Below are positions 42,697 to 53,281 of a DNA stretch of 64,000 nucleotides, piece after piece. The position numbers were made by a program, and so were the translations under genes. Every line of letters begins with the position of its first letter. Positions within the stretch are counted from its first letter, which is position 1. The stretch spans positions 956,725 through 1,020,724 of the forward strand of contig PCDI01000009.1 of assembly GCA_002778195.1 (NCBI GenBank). The letters are read 5' to 3'. The notes beneath the pieces were generated by a model. It saw only the letters and a program-made list of their open reading frames with translations. It had not been told where the DNA came from and ran no database searches. The DNA is from Raffaelea ambrosiae (taxonomy: Eukaryota > Ascomycota > Sordariomycetes > Ophiostomatales > Ophiostomataceae).

Positions 42697-45583
42697 ACGG
42701 CTCGTTTTCCGCTTCATTTTTGCGCCCGCCGCCTCCACCCACGGTCGCTGTGCCGCACCACTGCCACTGCTGCTGCTGCTGCTGCTCCCGCTGCTGCCAC
42801 TTCCGAGTCCGCTGCTGCCATTGGCCCCAGGCCCACGCGCCGACGCACTGGTCGCCTGTCCGCGGCCCAGAGTCCACCAACGCCAAAAACGCCAAAAACG
42901 CCAAAAACGCCAAAAAGGGCCAGTTGCCTCTATTGCGATCAGCTCGAGCCCGCGCGCACAACCACCCCATCCTGGCCCGTCGTTCGGCTGCACCGTGCAG
43001 AGTCTCAGTCTTGTCGAATTCCTCTCGTTCTTCTTCTCCCTCCTGCTCCTCGTCCGAGGACGAACAACAGCACTGCTGCCTGCCGTCTGTGCCGCCCAAT
43101 TCCTCTTCTCGCAGACCGAGACAACCACCACCACTACGCCTTCGCACCAGCCAGTGGAGGCCGTTTCGGCGGTCGTCCCCTGCAGGTCGCTCCCACGGCT
43201 TCCCACGCGCCGCCTACCAATTCTCCCGCCGCACAGCCGACCGCCCTAGCCGCTGCCGCCACCACCACTGCCACCACTGCCACCACTGTCGTCTCTCCAC
43301 TAATATTACCAAATGCCCCTTTCAATGCCGCCACCCCTTCTTCTTCAGCACCACCCACACCACCGCCCAAATCACCCCGACACCAACAACAACCAGCGCA
43401 GCCACATCGTCCACAACCACGACAACCACAACAGCACCAACCAGCCGCCTTGCTCTCGCCTCTCACCGCAGACAACCCGCGCATTCCGTCCGTCTCCGAC
43501 CAGCCGTCCTATCCGGCTGCCTCTCCGCGCTTGCCTGCCCCCGACTCGCCCCATCCTGCGCAGCCAATAGCAGCCCCAGCAACATCAGCATTTGCTGCTC
43601 GCCGACCAGGCCTCCCTGCGTCGTCAACGACTCCTGCAGCCGTCTCGGCCGCTGCCGCCGCCGCTGCTGCTGCTCCGGCTCGTCCGTCTCGCGGTCCCAG
43701 GCCCCCGGCTGCTCCGCTGGACTATCCACGGCAGCCGCCTTTTCGCGTGCCGCAGTCGACCCTTCGCAGACCCCGTGCCTCGGCCTCGGCCTCCACGCCT
43801 CCTCGCCAGGGATCGTTTCGTCGGTTCCCGGCCGTTCGTCTCTGGAACCCGACCAACTCGACCCCGCGAGGCGCTCCTCCACGGCCGCACGCCTACACCG
43901 GCACGCCCGCTGCTGCTGCTGCTGCTGCTGCCGCCCCTACTTTTGCCGCCGCCTCTGCGTCTGCCCGCAGGCGGGCCCCATCTTCTCCTTCGCCGCCGGC
44001 CGTCTTCCTCTCCCACCCGGCCCTCCACGACATCCAGTCCATTGGCGACGACGACCCGATCGGCACCGGTGCTGGCGACTACCCTCTTCTCACACTCCCC
44101 GAGCAGCGCCAGGTCCGCCACTCGAAAACGACCCCGGCGGCGAGTCTGCAGGTCGAGCGCGCAGGCAGCGAAAAGCGTGTGAGCCTCCCCAAGTCGGTCC
44201 GCCACTCGTACGAAGGCAAGCCCGTGCCCGCCACGCCCACCAGCGGTGAAGCCGCAGCCGGCCTCGACACGACTGCCGAAGTCAGCGGCGCAGTCTTGCC
44301 CGCGTCGGATCCACGCACACCCGCAGCACCTGCCGCGCCAACGCCTGCCGTTGCCGGCCCATCGACGCCGCCCAAACAAAGGGTCACGGGGCTCCGCAAA
44401 CGCGGCCAGAGCGTTACTGATTCTCAGAGAGAACAGCAGCTGCGACAGCGCGCCAAAGAGGGGGAAGAAGAAGAAGAAGAAGACGACGACGAAGAGGAGG
44501 CGTATAGCGATCCGGGTCTCTTTGGCCTTGTGTTTGCGGGAACGAGTCCGTCTCGACGAAACAAGAGGAAAGCAAAAGGAAAGGCGGTGGACACAGGTTC
44601 CGCTTTCAAGATGGCACCTGCCGAGAGCGAAGATGTGGCTGCCCATGCCGGCCGGTCTTTTTCCAAGGATCTGGAGCGTGGCCCGGATGTTTTGGAAAGC
44701 GGCCACGCCGGCGGCGAAAAAGAACAGGGTGCTGTAGCTGCTGCTGCCGCTGCCAACAACCGCAACTCGACGGTGTCTATGCCGTCGGCGCTGGGCATCG
44801 GCTCGGCGATTTCGTCGTCCAACTCGTCCATCATGGGCGACCCGGAGGCGCTGCAGGGCGACTTTGGCGGCGGCGAAGAATGGGGTCCGATGCACCCGTG
44901 TTTCCCGCACCGCAACCCGCACGTGCCGGTCGACTCGCCCGAGTACGTGCACACGCGCATCATCCGCATCCGCCGCGACTGGCTGATTGCGGGCGACCTG
45001 GCGCCGACGTTTTCGAATCTGTACCCGGAGATCCTGGACCCGGCGGGCCTGTCGGAGCAGGAGTTCCGCAAGGTGATTGACAAGCTGAACGGCGAGCTGG
45101 TGGAGATTTTCCGGCCGACGGGCGTGCGCAACGTGGTCGACAGCGTGATGGGCCTGGTGACGGGCTGGCTGTGGGACGACTTTGGGCTGACGGGGGCCAA
45201 GGCGCGGCTGGCCAAGCTGGAGCGGTGGATCGAGCGGTGGAACGAGCTGATGGCCACGAGCGGCGACGGCGCGGCCCGGGGCGGGCGTCCGCCTACGGGC
45301 GACGAAGCGGCGATGCCGCCCAAGATCATTCCTCTGCGGCAGACCGGCTACATGACGGTGAGTTTCTTGTGGACGTTTTGATTCTTGCACCATGCCTCGA
45401 CGGCTGTTCTGTGGTTTTCTCTCCCCTTTTGTGGTCTTTCTATGGCAGACCTCTTTGCTCGTATGCATCCAACACATACTGACTTTTTTCCCCCAGCTCG
45501 ACATCCAAATCGGCGACCCAGAAATCGCCCCTGTGCCTTCGCCTACACCCGTACCGCCGTTGTCTTCACCCATTCCGGCATGA
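42697..45583 (+). CDS. ERF4: ERF4/SHR5 (Golgin A7 family) palmitoyltransferase subunit; start not resolved
   Basis: The C-terminal 190 residues are a clear Golgin subfamily A member 7/ERF4 domain, the partner of the DHHC enzyme Erf2 that palmitoylates Ras at the ER/Golgi. Diagnostic stretches are HPCFPHRNPHVPVDSPEYVH, RDWLIAGDLAPTFSNLYPEI and LVTGWLWDDFGLTGAKARL. The main exon ends at 45357. A 139-base intron (45358-45496) starts GTGAGT and ends CTGAC...CCCCCAG. The last exon (45497-45583) restores LDIQIGDPEIAPVPSP, a conserved family end. The frame is open back to 42697 (after a TGA at 42694-42696) but has no ATG before 44611. Its N-terminal part is Pro/Ala/Thr/Ser-rich with TPK, Ala and Gln repeats. 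The true start must therefore lie in an upstream exon (for example near the ATG at 42218) or at 44611; the given left boundary is only the limit of the open frame. Confidence 0.8.
42880..42917. repeat. 9-base coding minisatellite (Thr-Pro-Lys repeats)
   Basis: Four copies of CGCCAAAAA in the open frame preceding the ERF4 domain, read as Thr-Pro-Lys triplets. The 9-base period preserves frame. Confidence 0.7.
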
Positions 45584-46236
45584 TCGTCTTGCATCTCTCT
45601 CTCTCTCTCTCCCTCGCTCTTCTTTGTCGATTCACTTCCAAGACATGCCGTTTTGTTTGTAATCAAGCAGCCGTTCCTTTGCGTGACTTTCTTTCTCTTT
45701 TCTTTCCATCTGTGTTGATTGCCTCCATTTCACATACGTCCAAATTATACCTCCCATAATCTCATATGTATATTGCAAGGAGGAATCAGCAAATATGGCT
45801 CCCGCTTCCGTCCCTGTCTTCCACGGGCTCTGTCCCACATGTTGTGCTATTTATTTACTTTATTATATCCCCCATTTCTCTGTTGTTGACTTCGCCTTGT
45901 CGTTACTATTTATTTTCTCCCCCAAAAAGTAGATGCGCGAGTAGGTGTTTATTTTTATTTATTTTTCTTATTTCTATTTTTTTTAGAATAGCGTTTCATG
46001 GGATTTTTACTTTTTCTTAAAAGGTCGATTTTTGAAATGTTTTTGGATCGATTTTTGACGTTGGAAATTATGTTTTAAAAAACAAGTGACTCTAATGCTT
46101 TTGTGTGAACCTCTTTTTAACTGTACGAATGAATTTCGTGACAAAGGACCAAACGAACGAAAAAACACACACGAAAAAACAGAACAAATGCTATTATTGG
46201 ATGCCTTTTTTCTTTTCCAGAGACGAACTCTCCCTT
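45584..46236. other. Convergent intergenic region, AT-rich, no gene seen
   Basis: This lies between the 3' ends of the ERF4 gene (+) and NOP4 (-). It is one of the most AT-rich parts of the window, with TTTATTTTTATTTATTT near 45945-45985, as expected for back-to-back 3' UTRs and poly(A) sites. Confidence 0.6.
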
Positions 46237-48813
46237 TTATTTGCCCTTGCGCCCGACGGCCTTCTTCTTGCGCATCATACGCTTGCGGCCGATGATCTGC
46301 TGCCGCAGGGCCAGCTTGGCATCGGCCTTGGCCTTTTTGGTCGACGGCATCTCCTTGTCGGCGCTGGCGTCGGTGTCGGCGTCCTTTTTGCCTCGGGATG
46401 TCTTTTTGTCCTTGGTGCTCTTGTCCTTGGTGCTCTTGTCCTTGGTGCTCCTGTCCGTGCGTCCCGACGACTTCCCCTTCTTTCCTTTCGCGTCCCGGTT
46501 GCCCTTTCCACCCCGTCTCTTCGCGCTGTCCTCGTTGTCGCCGTCGTCCTTCGCCCCGCCCTCTTCCTCCTTCTTCTTCTCGCCGTGCTGCCGGACGCGC
46601 GCCTCCTTGGCCTGCCGCCGCGCCACCACGTTGGCATTCTCAATGGCAAACTCCACAATCAGCCGCTGCGGCTTGCCGCCGCTGCCCGGCGGGGGCTGCA
46701 CGGCGTGTCCGTTGAGCCACCGCAGACCCGTCAGCGCCCAGCGGTGCGACCAGTACTCGATGAAGCCGTACCCGCGCGACCGGCCGCCGTCGGCCGCCGT
46801 GGCCGCGCCCTTGCCCAGTTTTGTTGCTGCTTGGGCGTGGGCGTGGGCGTGGGCCTTTGCTTTCTTCTTTTCGTCGGCCAGCTTGGTGCCCTCTTTGCTC
46901 TCAAAGACAATCTTGGCCTGCTTGACGACGCCCTTGCCCTTGGCGCGGCGCAGGTGCTCGGCCTCGCGGTCGAGCTGGCCGCCGCGGGCAATCTCCTCCT
47001 TGGACAGCGGCTGGCGCACGCCGGCCTTGACGTCGCGGGCGAAGCCGACGACGGCCTGGCGGGCGAGCTCCTTGAGGGCCTTGGAGTCGATGTGGCGGGG
47101 GATGTTGCGGACGGCGAGGCGGGTGAGGCTGAGGTGCAGGGCCGGGTTGGTCTTGACCAGGGTCTGGCGCTGGCGGGCGCTGGCCTCGCGCATCTGGATC
47201 TCGTGGGGCGGGAGGACGGCGTAGAGGGGCGAGCTGGCGGCGATGGTGCCCTCGGACAGCAAAAACAGGCGGCGCCGGTCGCGCTCGCGGGCGCGCTGGG
47301 CGGCGGGGCCCTCGACGTAGAGCTGGGTGGCCTCGGCCTTGGAGACGGCCTGGGCGACCTGGAGGACGCGGCCGTCGAGCGTGTAGCGGCCGTCGCGGTC
47401 GACGCGGTCGTCCTGGAGGACCGACGTCTTGTTCTTGCTGGACAGCCAGTCGTGCGACGGCGTCGTCCGAGTCGTCGTCGTCGTCGTCGTCGTCGACGCC
47501 GACGACGTCTTGTACTTGCGCGGGGCGGACTGGAGACACAGCATGGCGTCGTCGCGGTGGACGAAGCAGACGAAGCCGGTGCCGGCGGGGCGGTCGGCGG
47601 CGCGGTCCATGACGATGCGGGCGTAGCGGACGGGGCCGAACTGGGCAAAGTGGGACTTGAGGACGGCGTCGGTGGTGGTGAAGGGCAGGTTGCGGACAAA
47701 GAGGGTGGACGAGTTGTCGGTCATCAGGGCCTTTCGGGGCTTCTCGTCCTCGTCGTCCTCGTCCTGTGGCGCGTCGTCGTCGTCCTCGTCGTCTTCCCAG
47801 TCCTTTTCGCTGCCGTCCGTCTTCGTCTTCGTCTCCGTCTTCGTCTTCGCCTTCTTTGTGTGGCTCGTCTCCTCCTCGCTGTCGTCCTCGTCTTCCAGGT
47901 TCTCCATGTTGTTCGCCATGAAATTCCGCAGATCCTCTTCGGCTTGCCGTTCCTCGGCTGTCTTGGGCTTCGCTCCTGCGTCCGTTTCCTTGCCCTCGTC
48001 GTCGTCGCCCTCGTCGTCGCCATCATCTTTCTCTTCCTCCTTCTCGACCTCCTCCTCGTCCTCCTCTTCTTGCTTCTTCTCCCAGGTCCGCTTGTCGACG
48101 GCCCAGTCGACAGCCACCGTGCGGCCGTCCACCTCCTTGCCGTTGACGCCCGCAATGGCGCGCTCGGCGTTCTGGCGGCCGCGCAGCGTGACAAAGCCGA
48201 AGCCGGCCATCTTGCCCTTGCTCTTGGGCAGGTCGGCAAACTTGACCTTGCCGTACATGCGGAACAGGTTCGTCAGGTCCTCGGACGTCTTGACGCTCCA
48301 CGGCAGGTTGCGCACAATCAGCTTGGGCGCCTTGCGGGCCGCGGCCAGCTCCTCCGCGCGCTGTTGTTTCTTGGCGTTGGTGGGTGCGGCTGCTGCGCCC
48401 GCGGCACCCGCGGCCGGGCCCCCCACGGGACGCTGCCGCGGCTCGGCCATGTCGAGCTTGAGCCGGCGGCCCTCGAGCAGCTCGTTGTCGAGCTTGGCTT
48501 TCGCCTCGGCGGCGTCCTCGGCGTCGGTGAAGGTGACGAAGCCGTAGCCGCGGGACGTCTTGGTCTTGGGGTCGACGACGACGAGGGCATGCTTGACGGG
48601 GAAGTGCTCCGAAAAGAAGTCGGTGAGGCTCTCGCTGGTGGCGGTGGGCGGCAGCGAGCGCACAAAGAGGGAGCGCCGTTCTTCGACACGGGCCTTTTTG
48701 GACGGCGGTGCGGCTGCTGTCGTTTGTTCGCCGCTGGTGGTGGTGGTCGTTTCGTGGTGGCGCTGGTCGGCCTCGGCCTCCCGGCGCCGTTTCTGTGTGA
48801 GCGTCTTGCCCAT
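46237..48813 (-). CDS. NOP4: NOP4/RBM28-type nucleolar RNA-binding protein (858 aa)
   Basis: Nop4 (RBM28 in animals) is a nucleolar protein with four RNA-recognition motifs needed for maturation of the 60S ribosomal subunit. RRM1 starts near residue 47 (SLFVRSLPPT, with RGYGFVTF as RNP1). RRM2 is near 163 (KLIVRNLPWS, GFGFVTLRG). RRM3 is near 368 (TLFVRNLPFT, GTGFVCFV). The divergent RRM4 lies at about 563-730 (LAVRNIPRH then RGYGFIEYW), separated by the long insert typical of this protein. Between RRM2 and RRM3 is a 120-residue acidic linker. The C-terminus is Lys/Arg-rich with DKSTKDKSTKDK repeats and ends RKRMMRKKKAVGRKGK, a nucleolar localisation type tail. The start MGKTLTQKRRR is chosen over an in-frame methionine 45 codons upstream because the upstream part is low-complexity. 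Single exon. It shares a 455-base divergent promoter with YCG1. Confidence 0.93.
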   Translation of the reverse strand: MGKTLTQKRRREAEADQRHHETTTTTSGEQTTAAAPPSKKARVEERRSLFVRSLPPTATSESLTDFFSEHFPVKHALVVVDPKTKTSRGYGFVTFTDAEDAAEAKAKLDNELLEGRRLKLDMAEPRQRPVGGPAAGAAGAAAAPTNAKKQQRAEELAAARKAPKLIVRNLPWSVKTSEDLTNLFRMYGKVKFADLPKSKGKMAGFGFVTLRGRQNAERAIAGVNGKEVDGRTVAVDWAVDKRTWEKKQEEEDEEEVEKEEEKDDGDDEGDDDEGKETDAGAKPKTAEERQAEEDLRNFMANNMENLEDEDDSEEETSHTKKAKTKTETKTKTDGSEKDWEDDEDDDDAPQDEDDEDEKPRKALMTDNSSTLFVRNLPFTTTDAVLKSHFAQFGPVRYARIVMDRAADRPAGTGFVCFVHRDDAMLCLQSAPRKYKTSSASTTTTTTTTRTTPSHDWLSSKNKTSVLQDDRVDRDGRYTLDGRVLQVAQAVSKAEATQLYVEGPAAQRARERDRRRLFLLSEGTIAASSPLYAVLPPHEIQMREASARQRQTLVKTNPALHLSLTRLAVRNIPRHIDSKALKELARQAVVGFARDVKAGVRQPLSKEEIARGGQLDREAEHLRRAKGKGVVKQAKIVFESKEGTKLADEKKKAKAHAHAHAQAATKLGKGAATAADGGRSRGYGFIEYWSHRWALTGLRWLNGHAVQPPPGSGGKPQRLIVEFAIENANVVARRQAKEARVRQHGEKKKEEEGGAKDDGDNEDSAKRRGGKGNRDAKGKKGKSSGRTDRSTKDKSTKDKSTKDKKTSRGKKDADTDASADKEMPSTKKAKADAKLALRQQIIGRKRMMRKKKAVGRKGK

Positions 48814-49268
48814 TGTGGCGGAGGTGCTCTTTTTTCTTTTTCCTTGAACAGTCTGCTGCAAAAGAAGGCCTGCGTGTCTTGCAGATTTGTAGTGCACGAC
48901 AAAAAAGCATGTCGATACACTCTTTTTTTTACGAGTGGATGCTAGCAAAAAAAAAAAAAAGTACGAGGCTTATCGCGATAAGAGAACCTTATCACAGGTC
49001 ACGTGTGTGTAGATACAAACGGTTGTTTATGCACTAGTCCAAAAACGGACCAAAATAAACATAGGACCCTCATTGTTGTCATGGCCCACAAGCATCCACG
49101 AGGCGTCTCTGAAGAAGTCTCCTCCCCCTCCACCACCCCTTTCCTCCGATTTGGCTGCATACACTCGCGAGCCTGAGATCAACGACACTTGCCCACACGG
49201 GACACTCGGACCCAGACTCTGGGCTTTTCACTCTCTTTCTTCTCTTTGCTCTCTTTACTCTCTACAAT
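48814..49268. promoter_or_regulatory. Divergent promoter of NOP4 and YCG1
   Basis: Only 455 bases separate two essential nuclear genes transcribed outward. The middle holds a compact site cluster: CTTATCGCGATAAG (48969-48982), a perfect 14-base palindrome made of two inverted GATAAG sites; another CTTATC at 48988-48993; and TCACGTG, an E-box, at 48999-49005. An A run (about 48947-48960) lies just to the left. GATAAG is the classic site of fungal GATA factors and CACGTG that of bHLH factors. Regulation by either is inference. Confidence 0.65.
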
Positions 49269-50075
49269 ATGCCTGCTCGAACATCCACACGATCCGGACG
49301 GCTGTCGACGGCGACGGTCTCGCACAAGGCGTCGTCGACGACGCTCAACTCGCGGGCATCGGGCGTGTCGTCGGCGCGCGTGTCGTCGATGCACAACCAC
49401 ACGAGCATGATGGACCACATCCCGGCGGAGCCGGACAACAACGCGCTCCGGGGCCGGATGGCGCCGCTCTTCCGCGAGGCGCAGAAGAACACGGCGTCGC
49501 ACCGCAAGCTGGCGGTGAACCTGCGCAAGATCCAGGAAGCATGCTGCTACGAACCGACCAGCACGACCCGCCGAAACGCGCCCACGGCGGCGGGCGGTGG
49601 CGACGACGACGACGACGACGACTTCTCCGAGGACGACTTCAACGCCGAGTTCCTGCGGTGCGTGCTGCGGGTGCTGCCGGTCAAGAAGTCGGAGCCGGTG
49701 GGCGACAAGGTGGTGCGGTTCATCGGGCTGTTTCTGCGGCACGCGATCGAAAAGGACAACGAGCTGCTGGGCGAGGTCGACGAGGACGCGAGCACGATGC
49801 CCGAGACGCCCGGCACGCGGCTGACGGCGTTTCTGGTGGAGCAGCTGCTGTCGGGCCGGCTGGTGGCCAAGGACAAGTACGTGCGGTACCGGGCGACGCA
49901 GCTGATCTCGCACATTGTCAACTCGCTCGACGCGATCGACGACGATCTGTTCCAGAAGCTGCGCGCGGGCCTGCTGCGGCGCGTGCGCGACAAGGAGGCC
50001 ATGGTGCGCGCGCAGGCGGTGCTGGGGCTGGGGCGGCTGGCGGGCAACTCGTTTGAGGAGGAGCAGAAGGGCAGC

Positions 50076-50108
<33 letters not shown>

Positions 50109-51177
50109 AGCGACCCGGTCGGGGCTGCTGCCGGGCTGCTGGACCGGCTGCTGGAGGTGCTGCAGAACGACCCCAGCGCGGACGTGCGGCGGTCGCTGCT
50201 GGTCAACCTGCCGATCCTGCCCAAGACGCTGCCGTACCTGCTGGAGCGGGCGCGCGACGCGGACGCGGCGACGCGGCGGGCGGTCTATGCGCGGCTGCTG
50301 CCGGCGCTGGGCGACTTCCGGCACCTGTCGCTGTCGATGCGCGAGAAGCTGCTGCGGTGGGGCCTGCGCGACCGCGACGAGAACGTGCGCAAGGCGGCCG
50401 GGCGGCTGTTCCGCGAGCGGTGGATCGAGGACTGCGCGGCGCTGCCGGCGGGCGAGGACGGCGAGGACGGCGAGAACGGCGACGAAGCCGCCCGGGAACG
50501 GCCGGGCCCCAGCTTCGACGGCCTGCTGGAGCTGCTGGAGCGCATCGACGTGGTCAACTCGGGCGTCGAGGACGGCGTGGCGCTGGAGGCGATGCAGGGC
50601 TTCTGGGAGGGCCGGCCGGACTACCGCGACGCGGTGACGTTTGACGACACGTTCTGGGAGACGCTGTCGGCGGAGTCGGTGTTCATGGCGCGCAGCTTCA
50701 ACGACTTTTGCCGGCGGCCCGAAGACGGCGGCAAGTACGAGTACCTGGTGGAGGAGAAGCTGCCCGAGGTGACCAAGCTGGCGTTCTACCTGGAGCGGTA
50801 CCTCAAGGTGCTCGTCGACGCGATCAGGCGGGCGGACGAGCGGGCCGCGGAGGGCGACGACGACGACGACGACGACGAGGAGGACGACGAGGAGGACACG
50901 GTGGAGCAGGAGTTCATCGTGGAGCAGCTGCTGCACATTGCGCTGACGCTGGACTACTCGGACGAAGCGGGGCGGCGTAAGATGTTTGCGCTGCTGCGGC
51001 AGAGCCTGTCGATTGCGGAGCTGCCGGACGAGGTGACCAAGCTGACGGTGAACGCGCTGCGGGACATCTGCGCGCCGGACGTGGCGGGCGAGCGGGAGTT
51101 CTGCAGCGTGGTGCTGGAGGCGGTGGCGGACGTGCACGACACGATCCTGGACGACGTGGACACGAACGAGGGGGGGA

Positions 51178-51213
<36 letters not shown>

Positions 51214-53000
51214 GAGCGGCAGCCCGGGGGGGAGCCTCGGCTAGCGGCGGGAGCGGAGATGGGGACGGGGACGCGGCGGGGGCGGCGACGGAGGACGACA
51301 GCTTCCACTCGGCGCGGTCGGAAGTCAGCGGCGACACGACGCCGACGCGGGGCGGGTCGGTGGCGCGGAGCGACGCGGGCGGGCGGCGGGGGGAGCGGAC
51401 GCAGGGCCGGGCGCTGACGGAGGAGGAGGCGCAGGCCAAGGCGATCAAGGAGATTGTGATCAACATGAAGTGCCTGCACATTGTGCAGTGCATGCTGACG
51501 AACGTGGCGGGCCGGCTGCAGGCGAACGACCACCTGGTGGCGATGCTGAACAACCTGGTGGTGCCGGCGGTGCGCAGCCACGAGGCGCCGGTGCGGGAGC
51601 GCGGGCTGGTGTGTCTGGGCCTGTGTGCGCTGCTGGACCGGTCGCTGGCGGAGGAGAACCTGGACGTGTTTGTGCGGTTCTACACCAAGGGCCACACGCC
51701 GCTGCAGATCACGGCGCTGCACATCCTGACGGACATTCTCAACGTGCACGGCGCGCAGCTGCTGGGCGGCGGCGGCGGCGGCAGCAGCGGCGGCCACCCG
51801 GCGCTGCTGCGGGTGTACGTCAAGGCGCTGCGGTCGCGGAGCGTCAGCCCCGAGGTGCAGGCGACGGCGACGGTGGCGGTGGCCAAGCTGCTGCTGGGCC
51901 GGGTGGTGACGGAGCCGGCGGTGGCGCGGGAGCTGCTCAAGACGCTGGTGGTGGCGTACTTTGAGCCGGCGAGCGCGCGCAACCAGGGCGTGCGGCAGGC
52001 GCTGAACTACTTCTTGCCCGTGTTCTGCTACGCGCGGCCGGCCAACCAGGCGCTGCTGGCGGACGTGGCGCTGGACGCGCTGCACGTGCTGTACCAGGTG
52101 CGCGAGGCGCTCGAGGACGACGCCGACGCCGACGTGGACGTGGCCGCCGAGATGGTCAGCCTGGCGACGGTGGGCGCGTGTCTGGTCGACTGGACGGACC
52201 CGCGCAAGTGCTATGTGCCGGGCGCGGCCGCGGACGCCGCGGCCGCGGCCACCACGGACCCGCACAACAACCACAGCGGCGGCGAGAGCGAGCCGCGCCG
52301 GGCGCCGGCGGTCAACGGCGACGTGCACCTGTCGCTGGCGCGCGGCATTCTGGAGCGGCTGGGCGGCAGCCGCGGGGCCGTCAGCAAGGACGAGAAGCGG
52401 GTGCTGGCGCCGCTGCTGGGCAAGCTGTACGTGTCGCCGGCGTCGAGCGAGGCGGCGCTGCGGGCGCTGTACGGGGCGGTGAGCGAGGCGGTGGAGGGCC
52501 AGATGCTGGCGGACGCGACGAGCCGGAACGCGCTGTACAAGATCCACGTGAGCCTGGGCAAGATTGTGAACAACCTGGACCAGGCGGCGGCCCAGGCGGC
52601 GGCGGCCACCACCACCCCTGCTGCTCTGTCCCGGGGCAGACGCAGCGTGAGCCGGGCGACGTCGCTGGGCGGGGACGACCGGACGATGACGGTGCTGGGC
52701 AGCAGCAGCAGCAGCAGCAGCGCTGTGGCGGCCGACCAGACGACGGTGATGCCGGAGGCGCGGGCGATCAAGGAGGAGGACGAAGAGGAGGACGTGGATG
52801 TGGATGCGACGGAAGAGGGGACCGTCGTCGACGGGGTGCTGGAGGACGAGCTGGACGGCCTGGACGAGCTGGACGAGCTGGACGACGGGGACCTGGACGC
52901 GGACGAGGTGGTGGTGGACGAGACGACGGCGGTGCGGGTGGGCAGCGGCGGCGTCGGGGACGAGTCGCTGGACGACCTTGTGGACGACCTGATTGGGTAA
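49269..53000 (+). CDS. YCG1: Condensin complex subunit 3 (CAP-G/Ycg1)
   Basis: This is the HEAT-repeat subunit of condensin that, with the kleisin Brn1, clamps DNA during mitotic chromosome compaction. The 1243-residue single exon has the family layout. A short Ser/Thr-rich head precedes LFREAQKNTASHRKLAVNLR. HEAT repeats follow with FIGLFLRHAIEKD, KDKYVRYRATQLISHIVNSL and RVRDKEAMVRAQAVLGLGRL. The Cnd3/nuclear condensin C-terminal domain comes next (NMKCLHIVQCMLTNVAG, ERGLVCLGLCALLDRSLAEE, VRQALNYFLPVFCYARPANQ). Poly-Ala/Gly (about residues 637-660), poly-Asp, and a very acidic C-terminus (DELDGLDELDELDDGD) are low-complexity additions. Length is slightly above the usual 1000-1150, explained by these inserts. 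The ATG follows a CTCTTTACTCTCTACA leader. It is convergent with LAS21. Confidence 0.93.
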
Positions 53001-53281
53001 AGCGTGTGTGTGTGTGTGTGTGTTTGAGTGTGTTTGCGTGTGTTGTTTGTGTCTGTGTTTGTCTCCTGTTTGATGCCGATTCTACTCTCTTATGTCAGCT
53101 GGGCTTTCTGCCTTTCTACTCTGTTATGTCAGCTGCCTTTCTACTCTTATGTCAGCTGGTCTTTCTGCCTTTCTACTCTTATGTCAGTTGGTCTTTTCTG
53201 GACGGGTTTCCGTATGTCTATTGCTCTGCTTCTAATATACACGCTGTCTGCCTTCCTTCTGGCCTGTGTCCCTGTTCCGCT
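53001..53281. repeat. GT tract and 26-36 base tandem repeats in the YCG1/LAS21 convergent spacer
   Basis: A GT microsatellite (53003-53023) follows the YCG1 stop directly. From about 53080 to 53195 there are four imperfect copies of TTTCTACTCTTATGTCAGCT joined by GGTCTTTCTGCC. The whole 281-base spacer between the two stop codons is therefore mostly repeat. Confidence 0.75.

Noticed and set aside
42276..44249. A 657-codon open frame overlapping the ERF4 gene in another frame
   Set aside because: It begins at a non-ATG codon, is Arg/Pro/Cys/His-rich, and ends before the conserved ERF4 domain, which lies in a different frame.
46105..48945. A 946-codon open frame antisense to NOP4
   Set aside because: It is a shadow of GC-rich codons. 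The opposite strand encodes four RRMs.
49179..52547. A 1122-codon open frame antisense to condensin YCG1
   Set aside because: Arg/His/Val/Gln-rich shadow; the + strand has clear HEAT repeats and the Cnd3 domain.
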